A stretch of 14,548 bases of DNA from JBCDBY01 sp039182715. Lineage in GTDB: Bacteria > Planctomycetota > PLA2. The position numbers and the translations under genes are program-made. Positions 7,220 to 13,527 of this stretch are shown here, in pieces (positions within the stretch are counted from its first letter, which is position 1; every line of letters begins with the position of its first letter). The notes under the pieces were generated by a model. That model did no database searches and had not been told where the DNA came from. It saw nothing but the letters and a program-made list of their open reading frames with translations. Where the stretch lies: positions 1 through 14,548 of the forward strand of contig JBCDBY010000095.1 of assembly GCA_039182715.1 (NCBI GenBank). The letters run 5' to 3'.

Positions 7220-7471
7220 ATGAACTCGGTCCCGATTCACCGGCTCAAACAACAGCTTTCCCAAGCCATCGCCGCCGCGGAGGCGGGTCAGACCACCTGG
7301 ATCACGAAGCACGGGCGAATCGTCGCACGCCTCGCCCCGGTCGCTCCCGACCTGCACCTCGGCGATGAGTTCGGGCGGGGGTCGATTGCCCCGGCACTTC
7401 GGGGACCGACCCAAGGCCGCTACCTCGACGTCATCGCCGACGACCGGCGCGGCGGCATGGCGGACGAGTAG
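7220..7471 (+). CDS. Antitoxin, Phd/YefM (VapB-like) family
   Basis: An 83-residue protein. The N-terminal half has the Phd/YefM fold signature: 'VPIHRLKQQLSQAIAAAEAG' (about 4-23) followed by ITKHGRIVARLAPV (about 28-41), the 'i-t-k-h-g-r-p-v-A-x-l' DNA-binding core. The C-terminal half (about 45-83) is Gly/Asp-rich and low in order, like the toxin-neutralising tail of this family. It is expected to dimerise, bind the operator just upstream and neutralise the PIN toxin encoded 2 bp downstream. The start is ATG at 7220, with no Shine-Dalgarno and a -10-like TATCAT 6 nt before it. The pairing with a PIN-domain gene gives high confidence in the toxin-antitoxin assignment. Confidence 0.9.
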   Translation: MNSVPIHRLKQQLSQAIAAAEAGQTTWITKHGRIVARLAPVAPDLHLGDEFGRGSIAPALRGPTQGRYLDVIADDRRGGMADE

Positions 7472-7473
7472 TC

Positions 7474-7896
7474 ATGGCTGCGCACAAGCGCCTTTACGTC
7501 GACACCTCGGCCTATCTTTGCCTGCTCCTCGGCGAACGGGGGCACAAGCTGCTGGCGCGAGAGCTGGCCGACGCGCAGCTGTTCTCGAGTGTTCTGCTGG
7601 TTCTCGAGTCGAACCGCAATCTCATCCGCCTGTCCCGCGAAGGACATCTCAAGCCTGCGGACCTGCGCGTCTGCCTCGACCGGGTCGCAACCGACGTGCG
7701 GCAGTTCGCCCTGCGCGACCTGACGCTCGACCTGTGCGAAGGGACGGCGATGCCGGTCGTCACTACGCCCCGCTCCCTCGACCTCGCGCACCTGCGCACG
7801 GCGATGTGGCTGCACGACCAAGAGCCGCTCGTCCGATTCGTGTCACTCGATCACGCACAGATCGAGGCGGCTCGCGAGGCGGGGCTTCCCGTCTAG
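7474..7896 (+). CDS. vapC: PIN-domain ribonuclease toxin, VapC family
   Basis: A 140-residue protein of usual VapC length. The four acidic PIN residues can be seen: Asp10 in LYVDTSAY, Glu45 in LLVLESNR, Asp103 in SLDLAHLRTA, and Asp126 in FVSLDHAQ. These coordinate Mg2+/Mn2+ for endoribonuclease activity; known VapC targets are tRNAs or rRNA, and the target here cannot be read from sequence. All key residues are present, so the toxin looks intact. The ATG follows the antitoxin stop after 2 bp, so the pair is cotranscribed and probably translationally coupled. Such modules move horizontally. This one sits between genes for secreted proteins, with no transposase or att-like repeat seen next to it. 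Confidence 0.92.
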   Translation: MAAHKRLYVDTSAYLCLLLGERGHKLLARELADAQLFSSVLLVLESNRNLIRLSREGHLKPADLRVCLDRVATDVRQFALRDLTLDLCEGTAMPVVTTPRSLDLAHLRTAMWLHDQEPLVRFVSLDHAQIEAAREAGLPV

Positions 7897-7926
7897 CACG
7901 CGCACGGTACGCCGCGCCACCCTCGC

Positions 7927-7932
7927 TATACT
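7927..7932 (+). promoter_or_regulatory. -10-like TATACT, leaderless arrangement
   Basis: TATACT, then 6 nt (CACGGC), then the ATG of the 612-residue protein gene at 7939. It matches the HEAT-gene site at 494-499 in both hexamer and spacing. No Shine-Dalgarno is present. Confidence 0.5.
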
Positions 7933-7938
7933 CACGGC

Positions 7939-9777
7939 ATGAGGAACGGATGGATGGGAGTCGTGCTGCTGCTGGCGGGCACGGCCTACGCGGAACCCGA
8001 ATCGAAGGCGGAGCGGATCTGGAAGGACAGCGGCCACATGGTCGTCTACGACCTCTACCCGCTGACGCAGCAGGTGCTGACCAGCGACTGGTGGGCGCGC
8101 AACATCGACAAGAGCCCGCTCGGCGCCGAACTGAACGGTAAGGTGCTCGCGCGCCAGCTCCCGACGGTCGCTCCGTTCATTCCCAAGAAGATCACGGTCC
8201 GGCTCGCCCGGAACGCGCTTGCCGAGTTGATTCGCTTTGGGCATCTGCTCGAGCTCTTCAACCTGATGACCGTCGACTTCGACTCCGAGAATGAGCTGCG
8301 CGAGTTCGAACGGGCGCGCGACGAGTTCCGCGGCGTGTTGAAAACGCTGGGCACGTGCCGCGTGCGAATCGCGTTGGAGATGCGCGACAAGCGAAGCGCC
8401 TCGAACGCAATGATGCTGGTCCGCATGCTGACGCGGCAGCTGGCGATGGAGTTCGAGGCGCCGATGCAGCCGGTGCGCGATGGGTTCGTCTTCGACTTCA
8501 ACATCGGCTCGGACCTGTTCGAGAACTGGCTGGAGATCCTCGACGTCGAAGGGAAGCCGAGCGTGAAGGAGGACCTCAAGCGGTTCCGTTTCGCGTTTCG
8601 CGTCGTCCAGCGGGAGGACAAGCTGCTGCTGGACGTGGGTCCGCCCGACGACATCGTCGACCCGCCCGCCCTCACGCTCGAGCGCGGCAAGCAGATCGTG
8701 CAGTGGGACGCCGACCTCACGCCGGCGCGGGCGGCGCTGCGCACGATCCGCAAGTCGCTCGACGGCTGGTCCAAGACCGACATTGGGCGCAAGCTCGCCG
8801 CGGAGGACCCGCCCGTCGATCGCGCGGATGAGTTCACCGAGGCGGAGCTGGATGAGCTCGACATCCTGCTCACGCAGGGCTCGGGCTCCGTGGAGGCGGT
8901 GCCGTACGGCATCGTCACGCGCCTGACCTGGAAAGAGCGGGGTCGCCTGCCGTCCCTCGACGCGCTTCCGGTGGCGCGCTACCTCGCGCAGGGCGGGCTG
9001 TTTTCGTGGTCGATGTCCGAGCCGTTGCCGCGCCTGATCCGGACCAACTATGCGGCGGTCGAAAGCCGACTCTACCTGCGCACCATGATGCGCGACCGCG
9101 AAGCGATCCATCGCGAGTTCCTGGAGCGCTTCGGCGACGCCGGCGAAGCGATCGCCAAGCTCGAGGGGTTCGGGTCCGGCTCGTCGATCATCATGGATCT
9201 GCGCCGCACGAACGTGCGCATCGAGGGTGTCGAGCGCAAGCTCTACATCCCCGAGATCTGCCTGGTGGGAATTGTCTCGGACCGCAAGCAGGCCGAGCGC
9301 TCGATCGCGAAGATCGGCGGCATGCTGATCGGGTCGAAGGAGCCGATGGCGATGCAGCGGGACAAGAGTCTTGAACTCGGCGACGACGCATTCGGGTTCG
9401 AGGGAACCAGCGCGGTCCACGAGGCGGTGACGGGTTTCGTCCCGCACGTCGCGTTCTTCGGCGACGTCTGCGTCATCGGAACCTCGCCGGTGCGGACGCG
9501 CGCGCTGCACGCGGGCGCGCAAAGCGGCAAGGAAATGCGCATGCCGTGGAAGCCGGACCTGCGCCCGGTCGAGTACGCCCGCTTCGACGGCAAGAAGCTC
9601 GCGGGCTACGCGAACGCCGTCTCCGAGTGGATGAGCTTGATCTCCGGCACGCAAGCGAACACCACCACCACGCGCATGGCCCGGCACGTGCTCGCGCTGC
9701 TGGACTCGGCGGAGTACTGGTCGACCTCCGATGGCGAGACGCGCAAGGCCGGCTATCGGCTGCGGATGATCGAGTAG
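7939..9777 (+). CDS. Large secreted protein of unknown function
   Basis: A 612-residue protein that I do not recognise. The signal peptide is clear (MRNGWMGVVLLLAGTAYA, cleavage before EPESK). The mature part is a mix of charged helices and strands with no catalytic motif, repeat or TM segment that I can identify. Recognisable stretches include SGHMVVYDLYPLTQQVL near the mature N-terminus, GSSIIMDLRRTNVRIEGVERK at about residues 414-434, and HVAFFGDVCVIGTSP at about 501-515. Two Cys are near the C-terminal third. The gene starts 42 bp after the toxin gene with its own TATACT box, so it is probably not part of the toxin-antitoxin operon. The long antisense frame across it (7843-9687) is a GC-rich shadow. 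Probable location is the periplasm or cell exterior. Confidence 0.85.
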   Translation: MRNGWMGVVLLLAGTAYAEPESKAERIWKDSGHMVVYDLYPLTQQVLTSDWWARNIDKSPLGAELNGKVLARQLPTVAPFIPKKITVRLARNALAELIRFGHLLELFNLMTVDFDSENELREFERARDEFRGVLKTLGTCRVRIALEMRDKRSASNAMMLVRMLTRQLAMEFEAPMQPVRDGFVFDFNIGSDLFENWLEILDVEGKPSVKEDLKRFRFAFRVVQREDKLLLDVGPPDDIVDPPALTLERGKQIVQWDADLTPARAALRTIRKSLDGWSKTDIGRKLAAEDPPVDRADEFTEAELDELDILLTQGSGSVEAVPYGIVTRLTWKERGRLPSLDALPVARYLAQGGLFSWSMSEPLPRLIRTNYAAVESRLYLRTMMRDREAIHREFLERFGDAGEAIAKLEGFGSGSSIIMDLRRTNVRIEGVERKLYIPEICLVGIVSDRKQAERSIAKIGGMLIGSKEPMAMQRDKSLELGDDAFGFEGTSAVHEAVTGFVPHVAFFGDVCVIGTSPVRTRALHAGAQSGKEMRMPWKPDLRPVEYARFDGKKLAGYANAVSEWMSLISGTQANTTTTRMARHVLALLDSAEYWSTSDGETRKAGYRLRMIE

Positions 9778-9827
9778 GGAGGTCCGGGCTCGACACCGCG
9801 GGTGCTCCGCCTACACGTCACGCCCAA

Positions 9828-9845
9828 GCCGCTCCCACCAGCGGC
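9828..9845 (+). terminator. Hairpin downstream of the 612-residue protein gene
   Basis: GCCGCT-CCCACC-AGCGGC is a perfect 6-bp GC stem with a 6-nt loop, 51 nt after the stop at 9777 and before the convergent lipoprotein stop. No T-run follows on either strand, so it would be a U-less or Rho-assisted terminator if functional. The rest of the 9778-9929 gap shows nothing else I can support. Confidence 0.35.
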
Positions 9846-9929
9846 CCACCCCCGGACTCGGCTACCTCAATTCGGACCGGGACGGGGAGCCTTCGAGATC
9901 CAAGCTCGCAAATCTGCCTGCCGCCAAGT

Positions 9930-10580
9930 TCATTTCTGGGGGTCGTGATGGTCAGTGAACGGCGAAAAGCCATGGTGCCGTATCCGTCGCCTGTCGTACT
10001 CCCTCGGATCGACAGCCATCGTAATCGCGTCGGACAAGCGACCCGTTGCAAAGTCGGGGAGCGGAATCTTGAACAAGTACAATCCGCGCGTCGCGATCTT
10101 CTTCCCCTGAGCCGAACTCTCGACCTCGCGCACGGCTTCCTCGAAGCTCATCGCCTGGGTCCAAGTGACAGTGGGAAGGTCTTCTGCCGGTTGCTCATCC
10201 GTGGCGTCGTCGCGCGGGTCACCGGGTGCAAGGATCCAGCTCGTCGGTGAACTCGCACGCCAGAGTCCGGACAACTCCGTCCACTCCGAAGCACCACTCG
10301 ACCTCTCGCGCCAGGCATACCGCCAACGCCCCTCCGGGAAGAGCTCGACGACGACGTCGTACAGCCTCTGGTCGGACGGGGACGTAGCGTAGCCGAACTG
10401 CGCCGTGATCCTTAAGGTTCGTTCCTGGGGCGCCGGCTTCGATAGGGGCTCGGGATCGCGCGGTGGTTCGCCGCATCCGACCGATACGGCGAGGAGAGCA
10501 AGAGCGAGCACGGGCCGGAACAACGCGATGGCGTGTTCAGGCCCGTGCTCTTGATTCGAAGTTTGGAGAGAGTTCGTCAC
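9930..10580 (-). CDS. Probable lipoprotein of unknown function
   Basis: With the GTG start at 10580 the protein has 216 residues. A hydrophobic stretch (about 17-34, AIALFRPVLALALLAVSVG) ends in Cys36, a likely lipobox although the -3 residue is Ser rather than Leu. A Pro/Glu-rich linker (EPPRDPEPLSKPAPQ) follows, then a beta-rich domain (TLRITAQFGYA, VVVELFPEGRWRYAWRER, LSGLWRASSPTSWILAPGD) that could be a small lipocalin-like or sandwich fold; this is a guess. An alternative TTG start at 10523 (MFRPVLALALLAVSVGC) gives a more compact signal peptide. The frame is open further upstream to 10823, but that would overlap a terminator-like hairpin and a predicted promoter, so I reject the longer form. 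It converges with the 612-residue protein gene. Confidence 0.7.
   Translation of the reverse strand: MTNSLQTSNQEHGPEHAIALFRPVLALALLAVSVGCGEPPRDPEPLSKPAPQERTLRITAQFGYATSPSDQRLYDVVVELFPEGRWRYAWRERSSGASEWTELSGLWRASSPTSWILAPGDPRDDATDEQPAEDLPTVTWTQAMSFEEAVREVESSAQGKKIATRGLYLFKIPLPDFATGRLSDAITMAVDPREYDRRRIRHHGFSPFTDHHDPQK
10506..10550 (-). repeat. 17-bp inverted repeat across the lipoprotein 5' region
   Basis: Arms 10506-10522 (GAGCACGGGCCGGAACA) and 10534-10550 (TGTTCAGGCCCGTGCTC) pair over 17 positions with a single mismatch (10517 against 10539) around an 11-nt loop. The outer 11 bp are perfect. In mRNA the hairpin would span the alternative TTG start at 10523 and the signal-peptide codons, and could hide that start. 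It is far stronger than any other hairpin I found in the window. Confidence 0.7.
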
Positions 10581-10591
10581 CAGATGCTCGC

Positions 10592-10627
10592 TCAGTCTCG
10601 ATCGACGAGTAGTTCGACCTTCGTCAT
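10592..10627 (-). other. Possible 11-residue leader ORF
   Basis: ATG ACG AAG GTC then on to a TGA encodes MTKVELLVDRD. It lies between a TAGTAT hexamer (9 nt upstream of its ATG) and the lipoprotein start 11 nt after its stop. It is too short to judge by composition and may be chance. It is recorded because it sits between a predicted promoter and a strong hairpin. Confidence 0.2.
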
Positions 10628-10636
10628 CCAGAACTA

Positions 10637-10642
10637 ATACTA
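10637..10642 (-). promoter_or_regulatory. -10-like TAGTAT upstream of the lipoprotein gene
   Basis: TAGTAT on the minus strand lies just downstream of a terminator-like hairpin (10657-10700) and about 57 nt before the GTG at 10580. It predicts a transcript starting near 10630 with a leader of roughly 50 nt. Confidence 0.35.
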
Positions 10643-10656
10643 GCCGCTCCTTGACC

Positions 10657-10700
10657 TTCGACGTGGGGTCGTCTTTCCCCGAAGCAGGTTCCCCGTCGAA
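10657..10700 (-). terminator. Hairpin at the end of the 11291-10705 operon
   Basis: TTCGAC (10657-10662) pairs with GTCGAA (10695-10700) and GGGG (10665-10668) with CCCC (10691-10694), with a 2-nt bulge between the two stem parts and a 22-nt loop. It begins 5 nt after the stop of the micro-ORF at 10705. No U-tract follows on the minus strand. Confidence 0.35.
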
Positions 10701-10704
10701 CGCC

Positions 10705-10863
10705 TCAGGCGCATTGCGATGAGACTCCCACCGGTGGTCCGAGCTCGAACTCGGCCACGTCGACTCCGACCGGGACGGTGTCCGGATCGCGACGAGATGT
10801 TCCCGCGGGGAGAGAGCGACCACTGGATTCGGTAGCGGGCCCGGGAAACACTTCCGTGGACAT
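10705..10863 (-). CDS. Micro-ORF of 52 residues coupled to the four-TM gene
   Basis: The ATG at 10863 overlaps the TGA of the preceding membrane-protein gene in a TGATG junction, the standard sign of re-initiation. The product is 52 residues with no TM segment. Its N-half is Ser/Pro/Gly-rich and polar, and its C-half is a hydrophobic/acidic stretch (VPVGVDVAEFELGPPVGV). A terminator-like hairpin starts 5 nt after its stop, which supports the ORF being the last gene of the unit. Against it: third-position GC is visibly lower than in the confident genes, especially in the N-half. I do not recognise a family. Confidence 0.4.
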   Translation of the reverse strand: MSTEVFPGPATESSGRSLPAGTSRRDPDTVPVGVDVAEFELGPPVGVSSQCA

Positions 10864-11291
10864 CAGCGGCGCGTGGCTTCCGCCTTTGTGAGCACCGTGA
10901 CGTCTTGCCCGAACAGGAACATCCCCAGCGCCAAGCCGACCCAGCTTGCGGCCTCGGAGAGGGCTTCCCAAGGCTGGGCCAACGGGTCCCTCCCAAACAA
11001 TCCGGGGGCGACCAGCAGGACGACAACGATGTAGTTGAAGCACCACGGCGCCCGCGTCGCCCACCTCCGCCCGATGCCCAATCGGCCGCACGTGTATGTC
11101 GAGACGATCAGGAGCCACCAGAGAGTCTTCTGGACCCAGAACATCGCATCACCATTCGTAAGCTGAGACCGGAAGTAGATCTGGGAGCCGACGCCGACCG
11201 CGACAACCGAGGCGATGACGAAGTCTGCCGCTGCGAGTCCTCCGAAAAACCGTCCAGGCGCGCGCGGCCACTTGGGGCTCGTGTCGTTCAC
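10863..11291 (-). CDS. Four-TM membrane protein of unknown function
   Basis: A 142-residue protein with four hydrophobic segments at about 18-39, 50-68, 83-99 and 112-128. Polar or basic residues between segments 2 and 3 (GRLGIGRRWATR) suggest a cytoplasmic loop. A short GRDPLAQPWEA loop lies between 3 and 4, and the C-terminal tail is polar (TKAEATRR). I see no transporter or enzyme motif and do not recognise the family. The start is GTG at 11291, with TAGGTT 6 nt upstream and no Shine-Dalgarno; a hairpin separates it from the preceding gene. It is coupled to the 52-residue micro-ORF at its 3' end. Confidence 0.75.
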   Translation of the reverse strand: MNDTSPKWPRAPGRFFGGLAAADFVIASVVAVGVGSQIYFRSQLTNGDAMFWVQKTLWWLLIVSTYTCGRLGIGRRWATRAPWCFNYIVVVLLVAPGLFGRDPLAQPWEALSEAASWVGLALGMFLFGQDVTVLTKAEATRR

Positions 11292-11297
11292 GACGAC

Positions 11298-11303
11298 AAC
11301 CTA
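11298..11303 (-). promoter_or_regulatory. -10-like TAGGTT, leaderless arrangement
   Basis: TAGGTT on the minus strand, then 6 nt (GTCGTC), then the GTG of the four-TM protein gene at 11291. The hexamer keeps the TANNNT positions. It lies downstream of a terminator-like hairpin, where a new promoter would be expected. Confidence 0.4.
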
Positions 11304-11379
11304 GCCACGTCCCGAGCTTCCGTCCATGCAATCGAACTCCCGCACGTGGAGCCAACCGAGGTTTCCGTCATCCGCATTG

Positions 11380-11413
11380 CAGGGGCGGCTGACGGGAGCT
11401 TGCCGTACCCCTG
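11380..11413 (-). terminator. Hairpin after the C-tail-anchored protein gene
   Basis: CAGGGG (11380-11385) plus CGGC (11386-11389) pair with GCCG (11402-11405) and CCCCTG (11408-11413), a 10-bp GC stem with a 2-nt bulge and 12-nt loop. It begins 30 nt after the stop at 11444 and precedes the next gene's predicted promoter. No U-tract follows. Confidence 0.4.
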
Positions 11414-11443
11414 AGTTCACAGCACGGAGGCGTTTCGACCGGG

Positions 11444-11920
11444 CTAATCGCGCAGGATCCGGAGCGTGAGCGCAGCGGTCGACCAGATGATCGAGATCCA
11501 CAGGGCCAGACTCAGCCAACCATTCACCCTCAAGACCGGGTCGTCCCAGCAGTGTCTGAGATAGGACCACGGGCGACGGAGCCGACGCCAGCGCCCTTTG
11601 GTCCAGAGACGTTCCTCGTCGTGCGAGAAACCCCGGACGATCTCCTCCAGCCGCGAGCGAATCTCAGCACGCGGACCGATCGCTCGAAATCGGCCGCCTC
11701 CCTGACGGAGATCGACGACCAGCTCGTCCTGAAGTCGATCGATCTTGAGCCTGCTGTTGTCCGCTCTCCGAACTCGAACGCTGTCCCAGTCTCCGGCCAG
11801 CAACTGGCCCACGAAATCCCAGAGCTGCTCGGGCGAAACGACCCGTTTCACCGGCTCGAACTGAACGGGCGACATGCGGTGTCGTTCAACCGCGAGTTGG
11901 GGCTTGCGAGCATCACCCAT
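11444..11920 (-). CDS. C-tail-anchored protein of unknown function
   Basis: A 158-residue protein. The first roughly 100 residues are soluble and charged, with a small alpha/beta look (SPEQLWDFVGQLLAGDWDSV, then RLKIDRLQDELVVDLRQGGG, then a helix RSRLEEIVRGFSHDEERL). A basic stretch (KGRWRRLRRPWSYLRH, about 107-122) precedes a single C-terminal hydrophobic helix (about 134-153). By the positive-inside rule the soluble domain is cytoplasmic. I do not recognise the family. The ATG at 11920 overlaps the stop of the upstream 39-residue micro-ORF by 8 bp; Met16 is an alternative start. A hairpin follows the stop. Confidence 0.7.
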   Translation of the reverse strand: MGDARKPQLAVERHRMSPVQFEPVKRVVSPEQLWDFVGQLLAGDWDSVRVRRADNSRLKIDRLQDELVVDLRQGGGRFRAIGPRAEIRSRLEEIVRGFSHDEERLWTKGRWRRLRRPWSYLRHCWDDPVLRVNGWLSLALWISIIWSTAALTLRILRD

Positions 11921-12032
11921 CGATGCAGAAGGCCCGAGCGCCTCGATCGCTCATTGAAAGCCCGCGGGCCGACGCCAATTCGACCGCGGCGGGTTCCAGG
12001 GCACGGCATCGTCGCTTGGTTTGCGTGGTCAT
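11913..12032 (-). CDS. Micro-ORF of 39 residues linking two membrane-protein genes
   Basis: The ATG at 12032 overlaps the TGA of the upstream gene (ATGA), and its own TGA lies 5 nt inside the next gene (8-bp overlap), so it fills the gap exactly. The product is basic at the N-terminus (MTTQTKRRCRALEPAAVELA) and ends with MSDRGARAFCIDG. It has two Cys and no TM segment. Third-position GC is lower than in the confident genes. It is either a small coupled protein or a translational bridge that keeps ribosomes moving between the two membrane-protein genes. No family is recognised. Confidence 0.4.
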   Translation of the reverse strand: MTTQTKRRCRALEPAAVELASARGLSMSDRGARAFCIDG

Positions 12033-12460
12033 CGCGCGTCCTCGGGATCGCGCTGCGAGAACCTCTGGCGCACGCGAGCCGCCGCGTACATCCCCGCCAA
12101 CCCCATGGCGATCAGAGACACGGCGATCCATAGGGGCCGATCGTCCCCTGGCGCGAGCCCCTTCGCTCGGTCCTTGAGACTCGACGACTCGGCGACAGAA
12201 GCCTCGCGTTCCGCGACCATGAGACGGCGCAGGCGAGCTTTGTACTCCTCTGTCGTCTCCCCCGGGCGCTGCTCGGGCACGTCCGGGAGCAACGGCCGCT
12301 CCACATAGGCTCGCACGTCGTCGGCGAAGCGGTCCAGCGCCGCATCCACGTCCATGAAGTACTGCGTGATGACGATGCCCCCGCTCAGCAGCAAGGCGAG
12401 GGATGCGAGGTTCAAGAGTGCGTGAGGCTTCATGGGCTCGGACAGGGCCCACGGTGCCAT
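12029..12460 (-). CDS. Two-TM membrane protein with a central helical region
   Basis: With the ATG at 12460 the product has 143 residues. Hydrophobic segments lie at about 14-35 and 110-129. Between them is a long charged helical region (DVDAALDRFADDVRAYVERP, then GETTEEYKARLRRLMVAERE). The C-terminal tail is short and basic (RVRQRFSQRDPEDAR), so the central region is probably extracytoplasmic. Met10 (12433) is a plausible alternative start that puts the first TM segment near the N-terminus; neither start has a clear Shine-Dalgarno, though an AAGAAGACGAAAG purine stretch lies about 10-22 nt before the first. It is coupled to the 39-residue micro-ORF by ATGA. No family is recognised. Confidence 0.7.
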   Translation of the reverse strand: MAPWALSEPMKPHALLNLASLALLLSGGIVITQYFMDVDAALDRFADDVRAYVERPLLPDVPEQRPGETTEEYKARLRRLMVAEREASVAESSSLKDRAKGLAPGDDRPLWIAVSLIAMGLAGMYAAARVRQRFSQRDPEDAR

Positions 12461-12549
12461 AGCGCTTTGCTTTCGTCTTCTTGATTCTTCGCAGAGACAC
12501 GCGACGTCTGACCGGACCGTTCAACGTGTTCGAACTCGAGCAATCCGCT

Positions 12550-13311
12550 CTAGTGCAAGGACGTGAGCAGCCGGTCCTTGATACCAGTCTTGTCGGGGTG
12601 CTGGCTCAAGAGCTCATTCCATGCCCGGTAACTCACACGCGTCTGCACGTCGTGCAGTCGCTGCAGTCGCTGCTGGACGAGTTTCGTCAGCTCCTCGTGC
12701 GTCGCCGCCGCGCGCAACCGCGCGGTGTAGTCCGAGGCTTGCCAGGTTCGAAACGCCCTCCACTCTGCGAAGACGATGTCCTTGAACTCCGCCTGGACCT
12801 CGCGCAGCTCCGGGAACCGGGCGGCGACCCGGTGCGCGACGAACTCGTCCAGGAAGTCGTCGAACTGCGCTGCGTCGAGCGTGGCGATGGTCAACTCGAA
12901 CTCGCTGCCGTTCAGCCATTGGCGATCGCGCGCCCACGCCCGGACGGACCGTGCGTCGCCCAACCTTCGATCGAAGCGCGCCAGGGCGAGCTCGCGCGTC
13001 CTTCGTCGCTCCAGTCGCTCCGCATCGTCGAACAGGATGTCGTCGACACGTCCACTCTCTTCGACCATCTTCAGCACGCCACGCAATCGGAAGAGCTCCT
13101 CGCGCAACTCATCTTCGGAGTCCTTCGCCGGCAGCTCCGCACCTTCCCGCTGCGAGGCGATTGGCGCGCCCTCCATGGAGCGGCCCGTGTGCGCGCGAGT
13201 CGTCTGATCCGACCGTGTCGGCGCGTCCGAGGACGCCAGTCCCCGACCGAGCCAGCCCACAGCAACACCTGTCGCCAGCGCCAAGAGGATCCGCATTGAA
13301 CTCGATTGCAT
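12550..13311 (-). CDS. N-anchored helical protein of unknown function
   Basis: A 253-residue protein with an N-terminal hydrophobic segment (about 7-21, RILLALATGVAVGWLG). This is followed by a polar linker (about 27-60, Ser/Thr/Glu-rich) and then an almost wholly helical, highly charged body: DELREELFRLRGVLKMVEES (about 66-85) and ERLERRRTRELALARFDRRL (about 98-117) look like coiled coil. Later helices carry Trp-rich faces (FAEWRAFRTWQASDY). No catalytic motif is visible. It is probably a periplasmic helical adaptor or scaffold (inference). The ATG at 13311 has TAGACT 9 nt upstream; Met6 is an alternative start. The gap to the next gene on the strand is 89 bp. Confidence 0.75.
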   Translation of the reverse strand: MQSSSMRILLALATGVAVGWLGRGLASSDAPTRSDQTTRAHTGRSMEGAPIASQREGAELPAKDSEDELREELFRLRGVLKMVEESGRVDDILFDDAERLERRRTRELALARFDRRLGDARSVRAWARDRQWLNGSEFELTIATLDAAQFDDFLDEFVAHRVAARFPELREVQAEFKDIVFAEWRAFRTWQASDYTARLRAAATHEELTKLVQQRLQRLHDVQTRVSYRAWNELLSQHPDKTGIKDRLLTSLH

Positions 13312-13320
13312 GCGTCGCTC

Positions 13321-13326
13321 AGTCTA
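13321..13326 (-). promoter_or_regulatory. -10-like TAGACT, near-leaderless arrangement
   Basis: TAGACT on the minus strand, then 9 nt (GAGCGACGC), then the ATG of the N-anchored helical protein gene. The 11 bases AGACTGAGCGA here recur upstream of the lipoprotein gene (10588-10598). Confidence 0.35.
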
Positions 13327-13473
13327 GGCGCGATGTTCGAGACCGAACGGTCGGCGCCACGCGTCAACCCGATTCAATCAGCCGCTTCGGCCGGGGAACG
13401 ATTCACGGAGCCGGGTGTCTCCTCGGGAGCCGCGATGAGCATGGCCCCGTGTCCCTCGCGATCGAGAGCAACG

Positions 13474-13500
13474 GGAGTCTCCCAATCTTGGGGCGACTCC
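13474..13500 (-). terminator. Nested hairpin after the alanine-rich coiled-coil gene
   Basis: GGAGTC (13474-13479) pairs with GACTCC (13495-13500), and inside it CCCAA (13481-13485) pairs with TTGGG (13488-13492), giving an 11-bp stem with a small internal loop and a 2-nt apex. It begins 27 nt after the stop at 13528. No U-tract follows on the minus strand. Confidence 0.4.
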
Positions 13501-13527
13501 ACGGGAGCCCCAGTGGCCGCAAAGAGA

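Noticed and set aside
7843..9687. 614-codon minus-strand open frame opposite the 612-residue protein gene
   Set aside because: His/Arg/Val-rich antisense shadow that also overlaps the toxin gene; the plus frame has a signal peptide and promoter.
10581..10823. N-terminal extension of the lipoprotein gene to 10823
   Set aside because: It would run through a terminator-like hairpin and a predicted -10 box, and would bury the signal peptide about 100 residues inside the protein.
13374..13502. 42-residue minus-strand ORF (GTG 13502) after the coiled-coil gene
   Set aside because: Third-position GC is low, no start signal is seen, and it begins within the terminator-like hairpin.
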